A DNA stretch of 64,000 nucleotides, taken from positions 38,544,501 through 38,608,500 of the forward strand of contig CM076154.1 in the NCBI GenBank assembly GCA_038025085.1, written 5' to 3'. Both the position numbers and the translations under genes were made by a program. Under the pieces are notes generated by a model, which was not told where the DNA came from, searched no databases, and worked only from the letters and a program-made list of their open reading frames with translations. The DNA comes from Tetragonia tetragonoides (Eukaryota; Streptophyta; Magnoliopsida; Caryophyllales; Aizoaceae). Below, in pieces: positions 22,911 to 34,019 of this stretch (position 1 is the stretch's first letter; each line of letters starts with the position of its first letter).

Positions 22911-25900
22911 ATGGATCTCGTTCCTGTTGGTGATACAATTACTGATATAGATGGTTTTGGAACTACGAGATCTGATATTGGAGATGGAAATCAATCTACA
23001 ATTGTAGTTGCTGGAGGTTGGTTCATCACTTTTGATAATTAGGTCATGACTATAGTTTTTAAATCTTCATCTATGTCCTAAATATAAATAATTGATCATT
23101 ATTTTTATAAATGTTTTTATGCTAATCTTTTGTTAAAACACAATAAATGTTTTATGCTAGTTTTATGATACATTGTGCGAATGCTTTTGGTTTATGTATT
23201 GATTTGGTTTAAGTATTGATGTTTCTTTAGATATGCAGAGGTTATAATAATGAAACTAACACTGCATTAGAATAAACTAACACTGCTTGAAAATAAACTA
23301 ACACTACAGTTTATACGATGTGTCAGAGGTTAAAGTAACGAAACTAACACTGCATTAGAATAAATTAACACTAGAGTTTTTATACGATGAAATAACACTA
23401 GTGAGATAAATCGTGAAATAAACTAACACTGCATGAAAATAAGCTAGCACTGCATGGCAATAAAGTAACACTAGTTATATAAATCGTGGCACTATATATA
23501 AATGTTAGTTTTGATTTCTTTTTATATTATTTGTTTTTTGCAGAAACAAATAGTGATGCTTTTGATGTAAATGGCTCTTTTATTGGCTTGACCGGAAGGA
23601 CACTTGATTATTTTTATGATTTGTATTGTCGTCATGCAGCTTTGATTGGGTTTAGTGTTAAGAAAGGATGCACTAGGAGATTAGCTACCAAACCTGATGT
23701 AGTGAATGAGAAGTATTTTTTGTGCTCGTGTGAGGGTCATAAAACATCCAAACCCCTGTTGAACCCATTGTTTCTGGTGATGGGAAACAAAAACCAAAGA
23801 GAAAGGAAGTTCCTATTACTCGGACTGACTGTAAGGCAGGGCTTCGACTTAAACACCTCAATGATGGTTTGTATTATGTTGTTAGCCATGTTATTGCACA
23901 TAATCACCCTCTCACCAGGCATGAGTGGGGCTGTATGCATAGGTCTGAAAGGCATATTGGTAAAGAGCAATGTGAAGTTATTCAATCCAACATTAATTGT
24001 GGAATGACAGCCACTCAATCTTTCCATTGTTCTGCATATAAGGCCGGTGGTGTGAAAGTTGTTGGGCACACCATCAAAGATCATCTCAATTATGTTAATC
24101 GCATGAAGATGAAGGCGATTGAAGGTGGGGATGCACAAAGCGTTATTGACCAGCTCTACAAACAAGCTTCTGAGGAGGAGGATTTCTTTTTCAGGGTTAG
24201 GGTGGATGAGAATGGAATGTTGTGTAATTTATTTTGGCGTGATTCGATGATGAAGGAAGATTTCATGATATATGGGGATGTAACCGTATTTGATACTACT
24301 TATCGAACTAACAAGTATAATCTCATTTGCGCCCCCTTTGTTGGCATCAACAACCATTGGAAAAACGTAATGTTTGGTTGTGCTTTTTTGGCTAACGAGC
24401 AAGTAGAGTCATTTGTTTGGTTATTTCAAGTTTTCCAGAAGTCAATGGGTGGCAAATATCCTATTAGCATTTTTACTGACCAAGATAAAGCTATGTCAAA
24501 TGCTATTTCTCAGGTATTACACCTGCTGTTAGTTGAAAATGTTCTGTAAATTTGGTGTCCTATTTTTTAGTGCTTGTTTTATTTCTTGCAGTGTTAGTTA
24601 TTCCTTCCACAGTGTTAGTTCTTTCTTCCACAGTGTTACTTTGTTGCATTGGTGGTGTGTTGTTTTAACTCTTTAATACATTCCAAGTCTTTCCTTATTC
24701 AAGGCATAGACTCTGCTTGTGGCACCTTCTGAAAAATGATGTAAGCTATTATGGAGAGCTGCGCAGTGATCCTTCTTTCCATCAGGCTTTTAAGCATTGC
24801 TTGTATGGATGTGTTGATGAAGAAGAGTTTGAGAGGTGTTGGAAAGAAATGCTGAGGAAATATGGCTTGGAAAGCAGTGAGGATCATCCATGGTTTCATA
24901 ATTTGTATAGTTTCAAGGAGAAATGGTGCACTGCTTTGAGCAAAGACTTTTTCTCAGCAGGAATTCTGTCATCCCAGAGAAGTGAAAGCACAAATCATGC
25001 CATTGGGTTTCGTGGTAGTAAAACAACTAGCTTAATTGAGTTTTATTCTATTTTTAAGGAAACTATGAGTCGTTGGAGGTTGACTGAAGAAGCAGATGAG
25101 TTTAATTGCTCTAAATCACTTCCGTCCACTGCACTTCACATGAGTGGGGTTGTGAAGCAAGCTGCTGAAACGTATACTCTAACTCTTTTCAGGGATTTTG
25201 AAGCTGAGTTTTTGAGGTCGCTTACTACTGTTTGTACTATTTTGGACATGGAGGGGACGACATTGGTTTATAATGTTGCTGTTCAAGGTGAGACAGTTTC
25301 AGTCAAGGTTGTATATGATGTGGTCTGCCACATGATTTGTTGTTCATGCAAAAATTTTGAATCATGTGGCATGTTGTGTTGACATTGCTTTAGGATTTAT
25401 TTCATGCATTCTGTTGTTGAAATACCTACTGTTTATGTATCTAAAAGATAGACTAAATTTGCAAAAGAAGAAGTGTGGAATAAGTATGACATGAACTATC
25501 CAGCAGCTGTGATGCGTAAAGAATTTGTTCTTTGGCGCCAGACTAGAGCTCGGAGGTTTTATAACCTGGTTGTGAAGTCTGAAAAAGATGAGGTAACAAG
25601 GGGAATTTTGGATAATGGATATGAGACACTTCTTGCTTCTATTGATGCTGCATTTTCTGGAATGGACATTGGTAATGATGATGGTTGCAATGATAGTGAT
25701 GTTGTTGATAATTATGCTGCTACTAGCTCATCCACAACTGTACTTGATCTTGTACGTTGTGTGACAAAAGGTAGAAGCAAGAGAATACCAAGTCACTGGG
25801 ACAAGGACAAGCAAAAGAAGAGGGGAAGGGCTGGTCGGAATGTTTCGCAGGTTAAAGACAAGGTTGGCAGCGTTTCTCGTGTAATGAAGGAGTTTGGAAC

Positions 25901-25928
25901 AAAGACTCTGGAGGTTCAAATGTCTTGA
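22911..25928 (+). pseudogene. FAR1-type MULE transposase, decayed
   Basis: Exon 1 22911-23016 (MDLVPVGDT...), intron to 23543, exon 2 23544-24513, intron, exon 3 from about 24687. The domains run in the family order: FAR1 DNA-binding domain (YCRHAALIGFSVKK ... YFLCSCEGHK), MULE catalytic domain (FDTTYRTNKY and TDQDKAM carry the first two acidic residues; RSESTNHA follows) and SWIM finger (CSCKNFESCGMLC). Lesions seen: a one-base frame change near 23752 (KTSK to PVEP), TGA at 25379-25381 where the family has Arg in LCRHC, and TAG at 25450-25452 where Trp is usual (KRWTK). The obvious acceptor for exon 3 is also one base out of phase. Both stops are one transition away from the expected codon. 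The product would be non-functional. Confidence 0.85.
23235..23480. repeat. Clustered 'ctaacactgca' motif in transposase intron 1
   Basis: Around ten copies of a short motif close to 'aactaacactgca' recur at irregular 20-35-bp spacing inside the first intron of the MULE transposase. The same motif recurs in other non-coding parts of the element. Confidence 0.75.
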
Positions 25929-26039
25929 TTTTTTCGTTTAAAGAATTCAATTATTTTAATTTGGTTCTTATGTAAACAACTATATGGGGAATTTTTTGAT
26001 GTGAAAATAATCATATTCTGAAGTTCAATCTTATCATTT

Positions 26040-26725
26040 TTCTGTATTGTTGAATCTTATCAACTGATATTGTATCTTATAAAACTGACACTGGATCCTA
26101 TAAACCTGACACTACATTCTATTATACTGACGCTGTATCCTATTGAACTAATTTTACATGCTATTATTCTAACACTCTCCTAATCATCTCATGATACTAA
26201 CACTGCATCCTTTGAAACTAACACTACATACCGATTTACTAATACTTCATCCCAATTTAATAACACTACCTGTCAGTTCCTTTAAAACTAACACTGCATA
26301 CCATTTACTAACACTACATTCAAATTCAATAACACTACATGTCAGTTCCCTAAAAAACGTATCATTTTTACTTACTATGCCTTTTATGCTATTTAAAACT
26401 TCAAATATTATCATTTAAACTACAATGCATTTCATGATATTAATGAATGTAGTGTGCAAGGTACAAGATCCACCCTTAACAATGCGTTCCATATAACTAA
26501 CACTAAATCCCACAAAACTAACACTACATCCCATAAAACTAACACTGCATCTGATAAACCTGTTAAAATCAAAAATAGAAAAGATATCATTGTTCAGTAT
26601 TTCTACTGCATCTGATAAAATCAAAATGGAAAAGTAATAATTGTTTCCACAACTAACACTGTATCCTACAAAACTAACATTGTATCCTATAAAACTAACA
26701 CTGTTTCCGCAACAAGTTAAAATAC
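26040..26725. repeat. Clustered 'aaaactaacactacat' motif between the MULE genes
   Basis: About twenty degenerate copies of 'actaacact(g/a)cat', often preceded by 'ataaa', occupy the spacer between the two convergent genes of the 8.5-kb MULE. Spacing is irregular, mostly 18-35 bp. The region has no coding frame that looks real. Confidence 0.75.
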
Positions 26726-26797
26726 CAAATCATTTTTCAGCATTTCCTGAAATTTACAACCTATTTTTCCCCCTAATTATAGACTATTGAGTATTTT

Positions 26798-29700
26798 CTA
26801 CTTCTTCTTTTTGGTTTTGTTTGCTTCTTTCTTTTCAGTGCAGAAAATCCCAAAGTATTGTATTCTTACCATTTGAATCCTATGGAAGTAGGTGTTCCAA
26901 ACAGGGTCGACGTTTCTCATCCAATCTGTATACGCATTTCTGATATTCCTCTTGCGTCTTTCAATTCCCTTTTGGCGCCTCTTTTCCTTCTCTTCCTTCT
27001 TCGGTTCTTCATTCTCATCATTGGTATTTTCATGGTCTTTGTCATCCTTGCTATCTTTTTCATCATTTTTATCTCCTTCCTTCTCATCATTGCTATCTTC
27101 AACCTTATCGATATTAGTTAGAGTAGGATTCTCATTGTTGAGCAGATCGAGGATGAAATCCATTATACTCTGACAAAGACGAAAATAACTCTTTTTAAAA
27201 TGAAATAAATATTTACATATTTGAAGATAGCATAAAACAATTGTTATTGATAGCTTACACTAGCTGTAGTTCCAAAGCAGAATCTGAGTGGTTCATCATT
27301 TGTGCTCTGTGGCTGATCAGTTCTGGGCTTCAGTAGTGGATGATCAAGCTGGTTGTGATTGAAATTCAATATCCATGCACATGCTACTGTGCAAATTATC
27401 ATTGTCCGCATGTTTAGTGTATGCATGTCATTTCTGGGCACCGTGTAATTTTCAGCAAAGTAGAACATATTGTCACTGAAACAGGTTTTCAATTAAATAA
27501 GTAGAATTATTAGGTTTAGTATGAGGAACACACTAAAAACAAGTATTCACAAAACTGATACTGGAAGTTAAAACATTGACACTACAAACTGAATAATTGA
27601 TACTTGTTCAAAGTTTAAGTTTAAGACCACATGATTATATATGTACATCATTTTTGTAATTTGAGATATGTCAATTTACCTATGCGACAGTGATGGGTGG
27701 TCGAATAGGCAGTAGTCTGTGATTGCTTGTTATCTCCGAGGCATTTGGGCAAGCAAAGATCAATTTCCAGTCATGAACTTGGACATATATACAACGTCCA
27801 GTTCTTCAGGCCAATCATCTTCAATTTGTGCTTGTTCTCTCTTTTTCCTTTCTGCTTCTTTATCCTTTGTTGTTGTCAGTTTAATAGCGTCGAAAACCTG
27901 CTGTAATGCACGACTCTTCTGGTCAGGAGTCTCTTCATTTTCTACAGCAGCAGGATTATCGAGCTCAACTGCAGTTTTTTGCTTTTTAGCCTTGGGTGGT
28001 GTCTCTTCTGCTAGACTAACAGGAGTTTCTGGTGTAGTAAGGTGGAATGTTGGAGGTTTAATTCCTTTGGGAGATTTTTTTCTCTTCGTACTGACTGATA
28101 ATATTTCAACGTCTGGACTATCTTGATTCACATTGTCATTCTCAGCCGCACTATGTTCTCGATTCCCCTTAGGCGGGCCTTGCAACAGGAGAGCGGGCCT
28201 TGCAACAGGAGAGGGGGCATTGCATTTGAAGATTCTTCCAGTATACGCAACTTTTCTAAAATCTCATCAATTTGTCTCATCACATCTGGGTCTCCAAAAA
28301 ACCTCTGTGATTCAGTCTGGCTCTCAATTGGTGGGGAAGACATGCTTTTTTGTCTCTTTTGTATTTTGTCGATCAACCTCCTTAGTCGATACAATTGGAC
28401 ATTGTTGACAACTTTCATGTCTCGTTCAATGAACATATAAGTTGCAGCAATTTCCTGCATACATAATTATATCAGAAGTTAGACATTGTAGGAAGAATAA
28501 GAAAACAAAGGAAAAATGGAATGCTGACACATGGTCATGCATGGTCATGCACTGACACTAGACATACGAAATCTATCACCAGAAGTTAAAACAGTGTCAC
28601 CAGAAGTGAAAATAATGGTACCAGTTGTTGTAGGTGACATGAAATGTACAACAAATATCACTACTTACATCTTCTGCTTCTTGTTCAATTTCTTTGTCAG
28701 TCTTTGCATCCTTGGGCAGAATGTAGGTGATTACCCTTGACGAGTCCATACTTTTTGTTGTGTTTGATGCCTTATCCTCAGTGTTACTCACCGCTCTTTT
28801 ATTCAACGCTTCTGATCCTTTTTTAGGCATGTCATCTCTGTGTTGTTGTTGTGGTTGTGGTTGTGGTTGTTGTATGTGTCTCTGTGGTCGTGAGACAGGG
28901 AAGGAAGCCAAGTCCCATTGTCCGTCTCCCAATTTTCCTCTAGCCTTTTTCTCCTCCGTGACTCTCTTCTTCATTTTTTTTACCCTCCCAATGCTGGACA
29001 AGCGGCAAAGCTGTGGGTTGTGGTTCTCCTAGCCACGTGTCTGTGAAAGTAAGCCAGTTGCAGAATAGCTACACAACCACTTATCTCCTTTACTGATGTT
29101 GTTTTGTACTTTCTTACAGAGTTGCAAAGCCTGTTAAGTACAGCTCCACACCAATCCCAGTGTTGAATCTTTTCTTCATCCATAAGATATGGAACAGTGG
29201 AGAAATCAACCTTTTGGTTAGCTGAAGGCATCAAGAATGAGTTGAGTGCCAGGATAATAAATAATCTCTTAAATATTGGCCCACCATTGGGCAAGTGGTC
29301 CAACAAAATTGCTGGGATTACACTCACATCCATTTGTGTACCAGGTTGGATCCCAAATTCTTGCAACCAAGTGAGTTCTTCCGGTACTGTTTTCACTTCA
29401 CTTTTAAAATTTTCGATGTCGCAACCTTCATTTCTGGGCAGTAGAAACATGTCATGGACATCATAGGGCGTGATGGCAAACTTTATTGTCTCATTCACCT
29501 TGAACACCCGGGTGTCAGGGTTGAATATTTCCAATAACCAATCCATCATTGTTAGTGGAATTATCTCTGTTTTCATTGATAACAGACCTGCAAACCCTAT
29601 TTCTCTGACAGATTGAATATGTTCCATACTCAACAATTTCATCACATGTATAAGCCTGTTAGGCCTACACTGAGTTCTCATGCCTTTCTTTTTTTTTCTT

Positions 29701-30905
29701 CTCCTCATCCTCCTCACTTTCATAATCTTCATCTTCACTCTCTGCTTTTCTTTTTGCCAATGTCTTTGGCTGTTTCTTTGTTTCAAATTTTGTAGCAAGA
29801 GGTTGTGCTTTTGCCAGATGAGCTACTTTCTTTTCTGCAGTTACAACAATCGATTTATTTTGTGGAGCTTCCTTTTTTGATGCAGGGACTCCTTTCTTAG
29901 GCTTTGAAACAGCTACTGGTTTCTTAGTAGATGCCGAAACAGATGGCTTCGAAACAAGTACCGGTGCTACCTTTTTTGTTTCCTTTGAAAGAGGTACTGT
30001 GGTACTGTTGTAGGCTCTGCCTTCTTTGCTGGGGGTTTTATTTTTACTGCACCACAATAGACATAGCAAAACATTAGTACTAGAGTACAATTAGAGACAC
30101 CAACCACAAATAACAACAACTAATTGACCAAATATACAAAACAGTTTACATAACAAAATACTATCACCAGATTCCAAGATACTGACACCAGAAGTACTAA
30201 TACTGATACTAGACCACTTTTTAGAAATTATTTAGGTCATTTCAGTAAAATATTTAGACAAACTGTCACCTACTGTAAGTACAAATGCTAGCACCGCATT
30301 GAAATATAATGACACCAGAACACAAAATGCTAACACTGGATTATTTCTATTTTTAGAAACATTTTCAAGTGACACCACAACAGACATAGAAAAACATGCT
30401 ACCAGATTGAAAATAAATAGTACTAGAAGTACAAATAGAGACACCAATCACAAATAACAACAACTAAATGAGCAAATATACAGAACAATTTACATAACAA
30501 AATACTATCACCACATTCCAAGATACTGACACCAGAAGTACTAATACTGATACTAGGCCACTTTTTAGAAATTATTTAGGTCAGTTCAATATATACCTAG
30601 ACAAACTGTCACCACATTGAAATATAATGACACCAGAACACAAATTGCTAACAGTAGAGACACCAATCACAAATAACAACAACTAATTGAGCAAATACTA
30701 TCACCACATTTTGAATTAACAACATAATTTTTACAGAAATTTCATATTAACAGTAGCAGAACTACAAACAGATATTCATGATGGTGAAACAAGTTATTTT
30801 ACTTTAGGGCGTAAACTACCAAATTGTAAACAATGAAGTCATGAAATTCGAAAATTAGGTCATAAAAATACCTTTTCCTTTTTTTGCGACTTGTTTGAAC
30901 GCCAT
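26798..30905 (-). pseudogene. Second MULE gene: Lys-rich, plant-mobile-domain-like, acidic tail; decayed
   Basis: Exon 1 30905-30872 (MAFKQVAKKGK) joins 30046 with correct phase. A Lys/Ala-rich part follows, then a domain with DWLLEIFNP, ITPYDVHDMFLLP and LAYFHRHVARR (about 29700-29030) that resembles the plant mobile (aminotransferase-like) domain found in MULE accessory proteins, then a Gln-rich stretch, a Leu/Arg helix region (28450-28230), and an acidic Asp/Glu/Lys tail (27160-26860). Splice sites are visible at 28669, 28456, 27258 and 27165. Frame is broken by an 8-bp tandem duplication (29993-30008), an A-run slip (29689-29697), a further shift near 28985 and a 20-bp tandem duplication (28173-28212). 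Removing one copy of each duplication restores a continuous reading. MHTLNMRT near 27420 recalls the start of an Ulp1-type protease domain, but no catalytic triad was found. Confidence 0.65.
30060..30725. repeat. Clustered 'gacaccagaagta' and 'atactgacacc' repeats in MULE gene 2 intron
   Basis: The first intron of the leftward MULE gene consists largely of short degenerate repeats: 'tgacaccagaa', 'ctaatactgatactag' and 'caccaatcacaaataacaac'. A longer copy pair (about 30060-30240 and 30430-30600) shows the segment itself was duplicated. It parallels the 'aacact' clusters elsewhere in the element. Confidence 0.65.
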
Positions 30906-30957
30906 AATCCACAATGAGTGATAGTTTTTCTGTGTTTTTTTGTGTGTTTTTGCTTTG

Positions 30958-30961
<4 letters not shown>

Positions 30962-31030
<69 letters not shown>
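30962..31030. repeat. (GA)n microsatellite
   Basis: About 34 uninterrupted GA units lie just upstream of the start codon of the leftward MULE gene, followed by a shorter GA/GT stretch at 31064-31090. Position suggests the 5' leader of that gene. Confidence 0.95.
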
Positions 31031-31035
<5 letters not shown>

Positions 31036-31210
31036 GAAAGCGCGAGAGAAGTTTAGAACGAAAGAGAGAGAGTGTGTGTGTGTGAGAGAGTGAGAACCGT
31101 TATTTTGTTTTTGTTTTATTTTTCAAAAAATAAACGCGTGTCGCACTTGCTGTCAAATAACCCGCCCTATACAATAGGGCGGCCTACCATAAGCCTTGTT
31201 GTAATTGGAT

Positions 31211-32540
31211 TCTAAGTGAGTTGGTGAATTCTTACCAATCGGTAGATATGACTTGGGTCGGCTGTATTTACCGAAAATATTTATAATGGATGAAGGCGTG
31301 GCTACGAGGGGTCAGCCATCCTCTACACCCCATCCAACTTCATTGATTACTTAAGTCGGAGGTTCGATTCATATAAGCTTAAGCACCATCTTGGTATTAG
31401 AATAATAGTACTTGAGAGGATAAATTAGAAAGCACAACCACCATCCAATAAAAAAGAAAAATTATAAATTGTTGAATATTAAGGAATTTTAATTCAGTAT
31501 CGAAGCGAATTGAACTATTAAAAAATAGTAGCATGTGAGAGAAAAAGTAAATTAAAACTGAATAAAATTTGTAGAATAGGACTGAATAAGATGAAAATCG
31601 CACATTCAAGATGAAAATAATGAGTTTCTACGTAATATTGGGAACCACAAGAGACAAGATTTAATTCGGTACAATGATCTATATCCAACCATCACTTTTG
31701 ATTTACACTTTTATAATATGACTCAGGTTTGTTATTTGATTTATTTGCCTTCCAAGATTTTATTTCTTTTTCATATGAGACTCAATTGCTAATACAATAC
31801 AACCGAGGGGGGAGAGAGAAAATGAACTTGGTACTGCTTTAATGTACCAAACATCTCAGTAAGTCAAGACATTCATGATTTTCCAATGTTGTTTTTACTT
31901 ATTCCTAAAACCACTTAGGACGAAAATAAGAGTTTTGTGAAAATTTCACTATATTTTATTTGATTTGATTTTTTTTTTCTAATGGAAACTTAATTACCTT
32001 AATCATAAATTTTTATTATTAATGGACGAGGCACAATATTGATGCGACGCAGATTGTATTGGTTAATTTTTATTAAGGGTCTGTATCCATTATTTTTAGT
32101 CCATATTCTATTGCTACCTACTTTCATTTTACATATGTTGCAAACATTCCTATTCACTTTCCTTTTTAGTAATGGTTTAGGAGTTAAAAGACTCATCTAC
32201 CTTTACTTTTTCTAACCCCTATTTCCCATGTTAAAGTAAAGGCAAATAAAAAGTTTTTTTTTCTTCCCAAAATCAACTCCCATTAAACTCCTTGCCAAGG
32301 ATAAGTGGTAGCAAATCAACTCGTTGCACCGATACTTCTCAAATGTGCAGGATCTCGTATCCGATACTTCTAGAATACCGATACTTGAAGGATACTTGTC
32401 CGATACTTGATCGGTAATTTTTACTTGTTTACATAGTTTATCTATTTTTCATCTTAAAATTTATAAAATACATCTACGAAAAGATGTTTGAATTATTTTC
32501 ATTCTAATTTTCTTAGTTATTTTCATAATATTAAGATTTA
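31211..32540. other. Intergenic region without recognised genes
   Basis: AT-rich. A run of near-repeats 'ccgatacttc/gatacttg' lies at 32328-32415. No coding, RNA or element-end signal was seen. Confidence 0.5.
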
Positions 32541-32861
32541 GGGCTCGTTCTTTTCGACTGTGAACTGGTGACAGGTAACTGGGAGAAACTGGGCAAAACT
32601 GGTGAAAACTGGTAAGTGTAACTGGTAACTGGGAGAAACTGGTGAAAACTGGGTCAAACTGGGCAAAACTGGGGAAGACTGGGGGAAACTAGGAAAAGGT
32701 GGGACAAACTGAAAATTTTATATTTTTGGAGTGTTTAATTATTATGACAATAATAATAATACTAATAATAATAGTAATAATGATAATAATAATATTATTA
32801 TTAATATTAATATTAATATTAATATTAATAACAATAACAATATAATAATAATAATAATAAC

Positions 32862-32893
<32 letters not shown>

Positions 32894-32971
32894 TAATATT
32901 ATTATTATTATTATTATTATTATTGATATTATTATTACTATTACTAATATTAATATTAATTTTAATAAAGC

Positions 32972-33008
<37 letters not shown>

Positions 33009-33278
33009 GTTATTTTTATAAGGACTTTTTATTCATGTTTACATATTAGTCAATTCATATATTTATTTTTATATTTGATATAACATATTTTATATTTAAT
33101 TATTATGTTTAATATGTACTAATATTAAAACTGGGCAAAACTGGGAGAAACTGAGTCAAACTGGGAGAAATTGGGCAAAATTGGGGAAAACTGTATTTTG
33201 TAACTGGTAACTGGTCAAAACTGGGGAGAACTGGCCAAAAGTGGGCAAAACTGGAAACCAGTTGAAAGAAACATGCCC
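32541..33278. mobile_element. PIF/Harbinger-like MITE with internal 'aaactggg' repeats
   Basis: The ends 'gggctcgttcttttcgactg' and the reverse complement of 'cagttgaaagaaacatgccc' match at 15 of 20 positions. TTA flanks both sides (32538-32540 and 33279-33281), the usual 3-bp duplication of PIF/Harbinger and Tourist-type elements, and the GGGC..GTT terminus is also typical. The 738-bp body has about a dozen 10-11-bp 'aaactgggca/g' repeats at each end and an AT-only simple repeat in the middle. There is no transposase. Confidence 0.75.
32740..33012. repeat. (AAT/ATT)n-rich low-complexity block
   Basis: An almost pure A/T block of AAT, ATTAAT and ATT repeats in the centre of the Harbinger-like MITE. 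The frame at 32731-33021 is only a translation of this block. Confidence 0.9.
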
Positions 33279-33377
33279 TTAGTGTCTAGATTTTTGAGAA
33301 AAATCATCAATTTTTATATATTTACATATTATATTGTGTAATCATTACACGTATCCGTATTCTATTTTTTTAGAGAT

Positions 33378-33432
33378 AGAGTATCCCATATTCATATCCG
33401 TATCCGTATCCGTACCCGTAACCGTATTCGTG
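33378..33432. repeat. Hexanucleotide 'tatccg/cgtatc' repeat
   Basis: Eight degenerate copies of a 6-bp unit ('atccgt', 'acccgt', 'aaccgt') lie about 300 bp upstream of the NARA5 start, within the presumed promoter or leader. Confidence 0.8.
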
Positions 33433-33673
33433 AATTGGGCAAGCTGTAAGGGCATATTGGGAATTGAGTGAAAAAGAGGGTGAGTTGGTTGCCGTATATA
33501 AATCAGAAATGGCGTCTGAGTTAAAGGATAAAGTAAGGTCACAGGCAGGCCATAGGGAAGAACCAGAGCCCCAAACGGAGCAGAGGCGGAGCGAGGGCCG
33601 CTCTTTCTCTTTCTCTCTCTTACCTTCCATTTTCATCTTTCTCTGAATTTAGGAGTTCAGTTGTGTACATTGG

Positions 33674-33712
33674 ATGGAGGAGAAAAAGATTGGAGCTTGT
33701 CGCAGCCCATAG
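33674..33712 (+). promoter_or_regulatory. Upstream ORF in NARA5 leader
   Basis: A 12-codon reading frame (MEEKKIGACRSP, then TAG) lies 35 bp before the chosen NARA5 start codon. A longer upstream frame starts at ATG 33509 and ends at 33646. If the leader includes them, both could lower translation. The transcript start is unknown. Confidence 0.4.
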
Positions 33713-33747
33713 ATAAGAAGCCTAATTTAGTACTAGTACTAGAAAAG

Positions 33748-33952
33748 ATGTTGTCACTCTCAGTCCAAAACCATATCCTCAGCTCCACCTCAAGTTCTTC
33801 ATCCACATCTACATCCACCTCTCTCTCCTCTTCATTCATAATTGGAATTCTTCGTCATCAATCGCTGTTTCCTCCTAATTTCTCGGGGCTTCCCCCTCTA
33901 TTAAATTCCCAGGTTCTGAGCACCACCCGGCGATTCCCACTTTGTAGAATCT

Positions 33953-34019
<67 letters not shown>

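Larger units (their letters stand above)
22654..31200. mobile_element. Complete 8.5-kb Mutator-like element (FAR1-type)
   Basis: A perfect 10-bp target-site duplication 'gtaattggat' lies at 22644-22653 and 31201-31210. Directly inside are inverted ends of about 43 bp (22654-22697 and 31157-31200) that share 'ggccgcccta/t' and 'tagggcg'; each end also contains a small internal palindrome around 'gccctttgcaatagggcg'. Size, 8-11-bp duplication and the enclosed FAR1/MULE transposase agree with Mutator superfamily. Inside are a rightward transposase gene and a leftward second gene, convergent on each other, both with disabling mutations. The element is 8547 bp. It lies between the CHORD-like gene and NARA5. 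Confidence 0.9.

Noticed and set aside
26858..27173. Hydrophobic plus-strand frames that look like membrane proteins
   Set aside because: They are the antisense of the acidic Asp/Glu/Lys tail of the leftward MULE gene.
30962..31030. GA run as a possible GAGA-type regulatory element
   Set aside because: Position next to the start of a dead transposon gene and pure repeat structure make a simple microsatellite the better explanation.
32731..33021. Asn/Ile/Leu-rich frame of 96 codons
   Set aside because: Translation of AAT/ATT simple repeats in the centre of a MITE.
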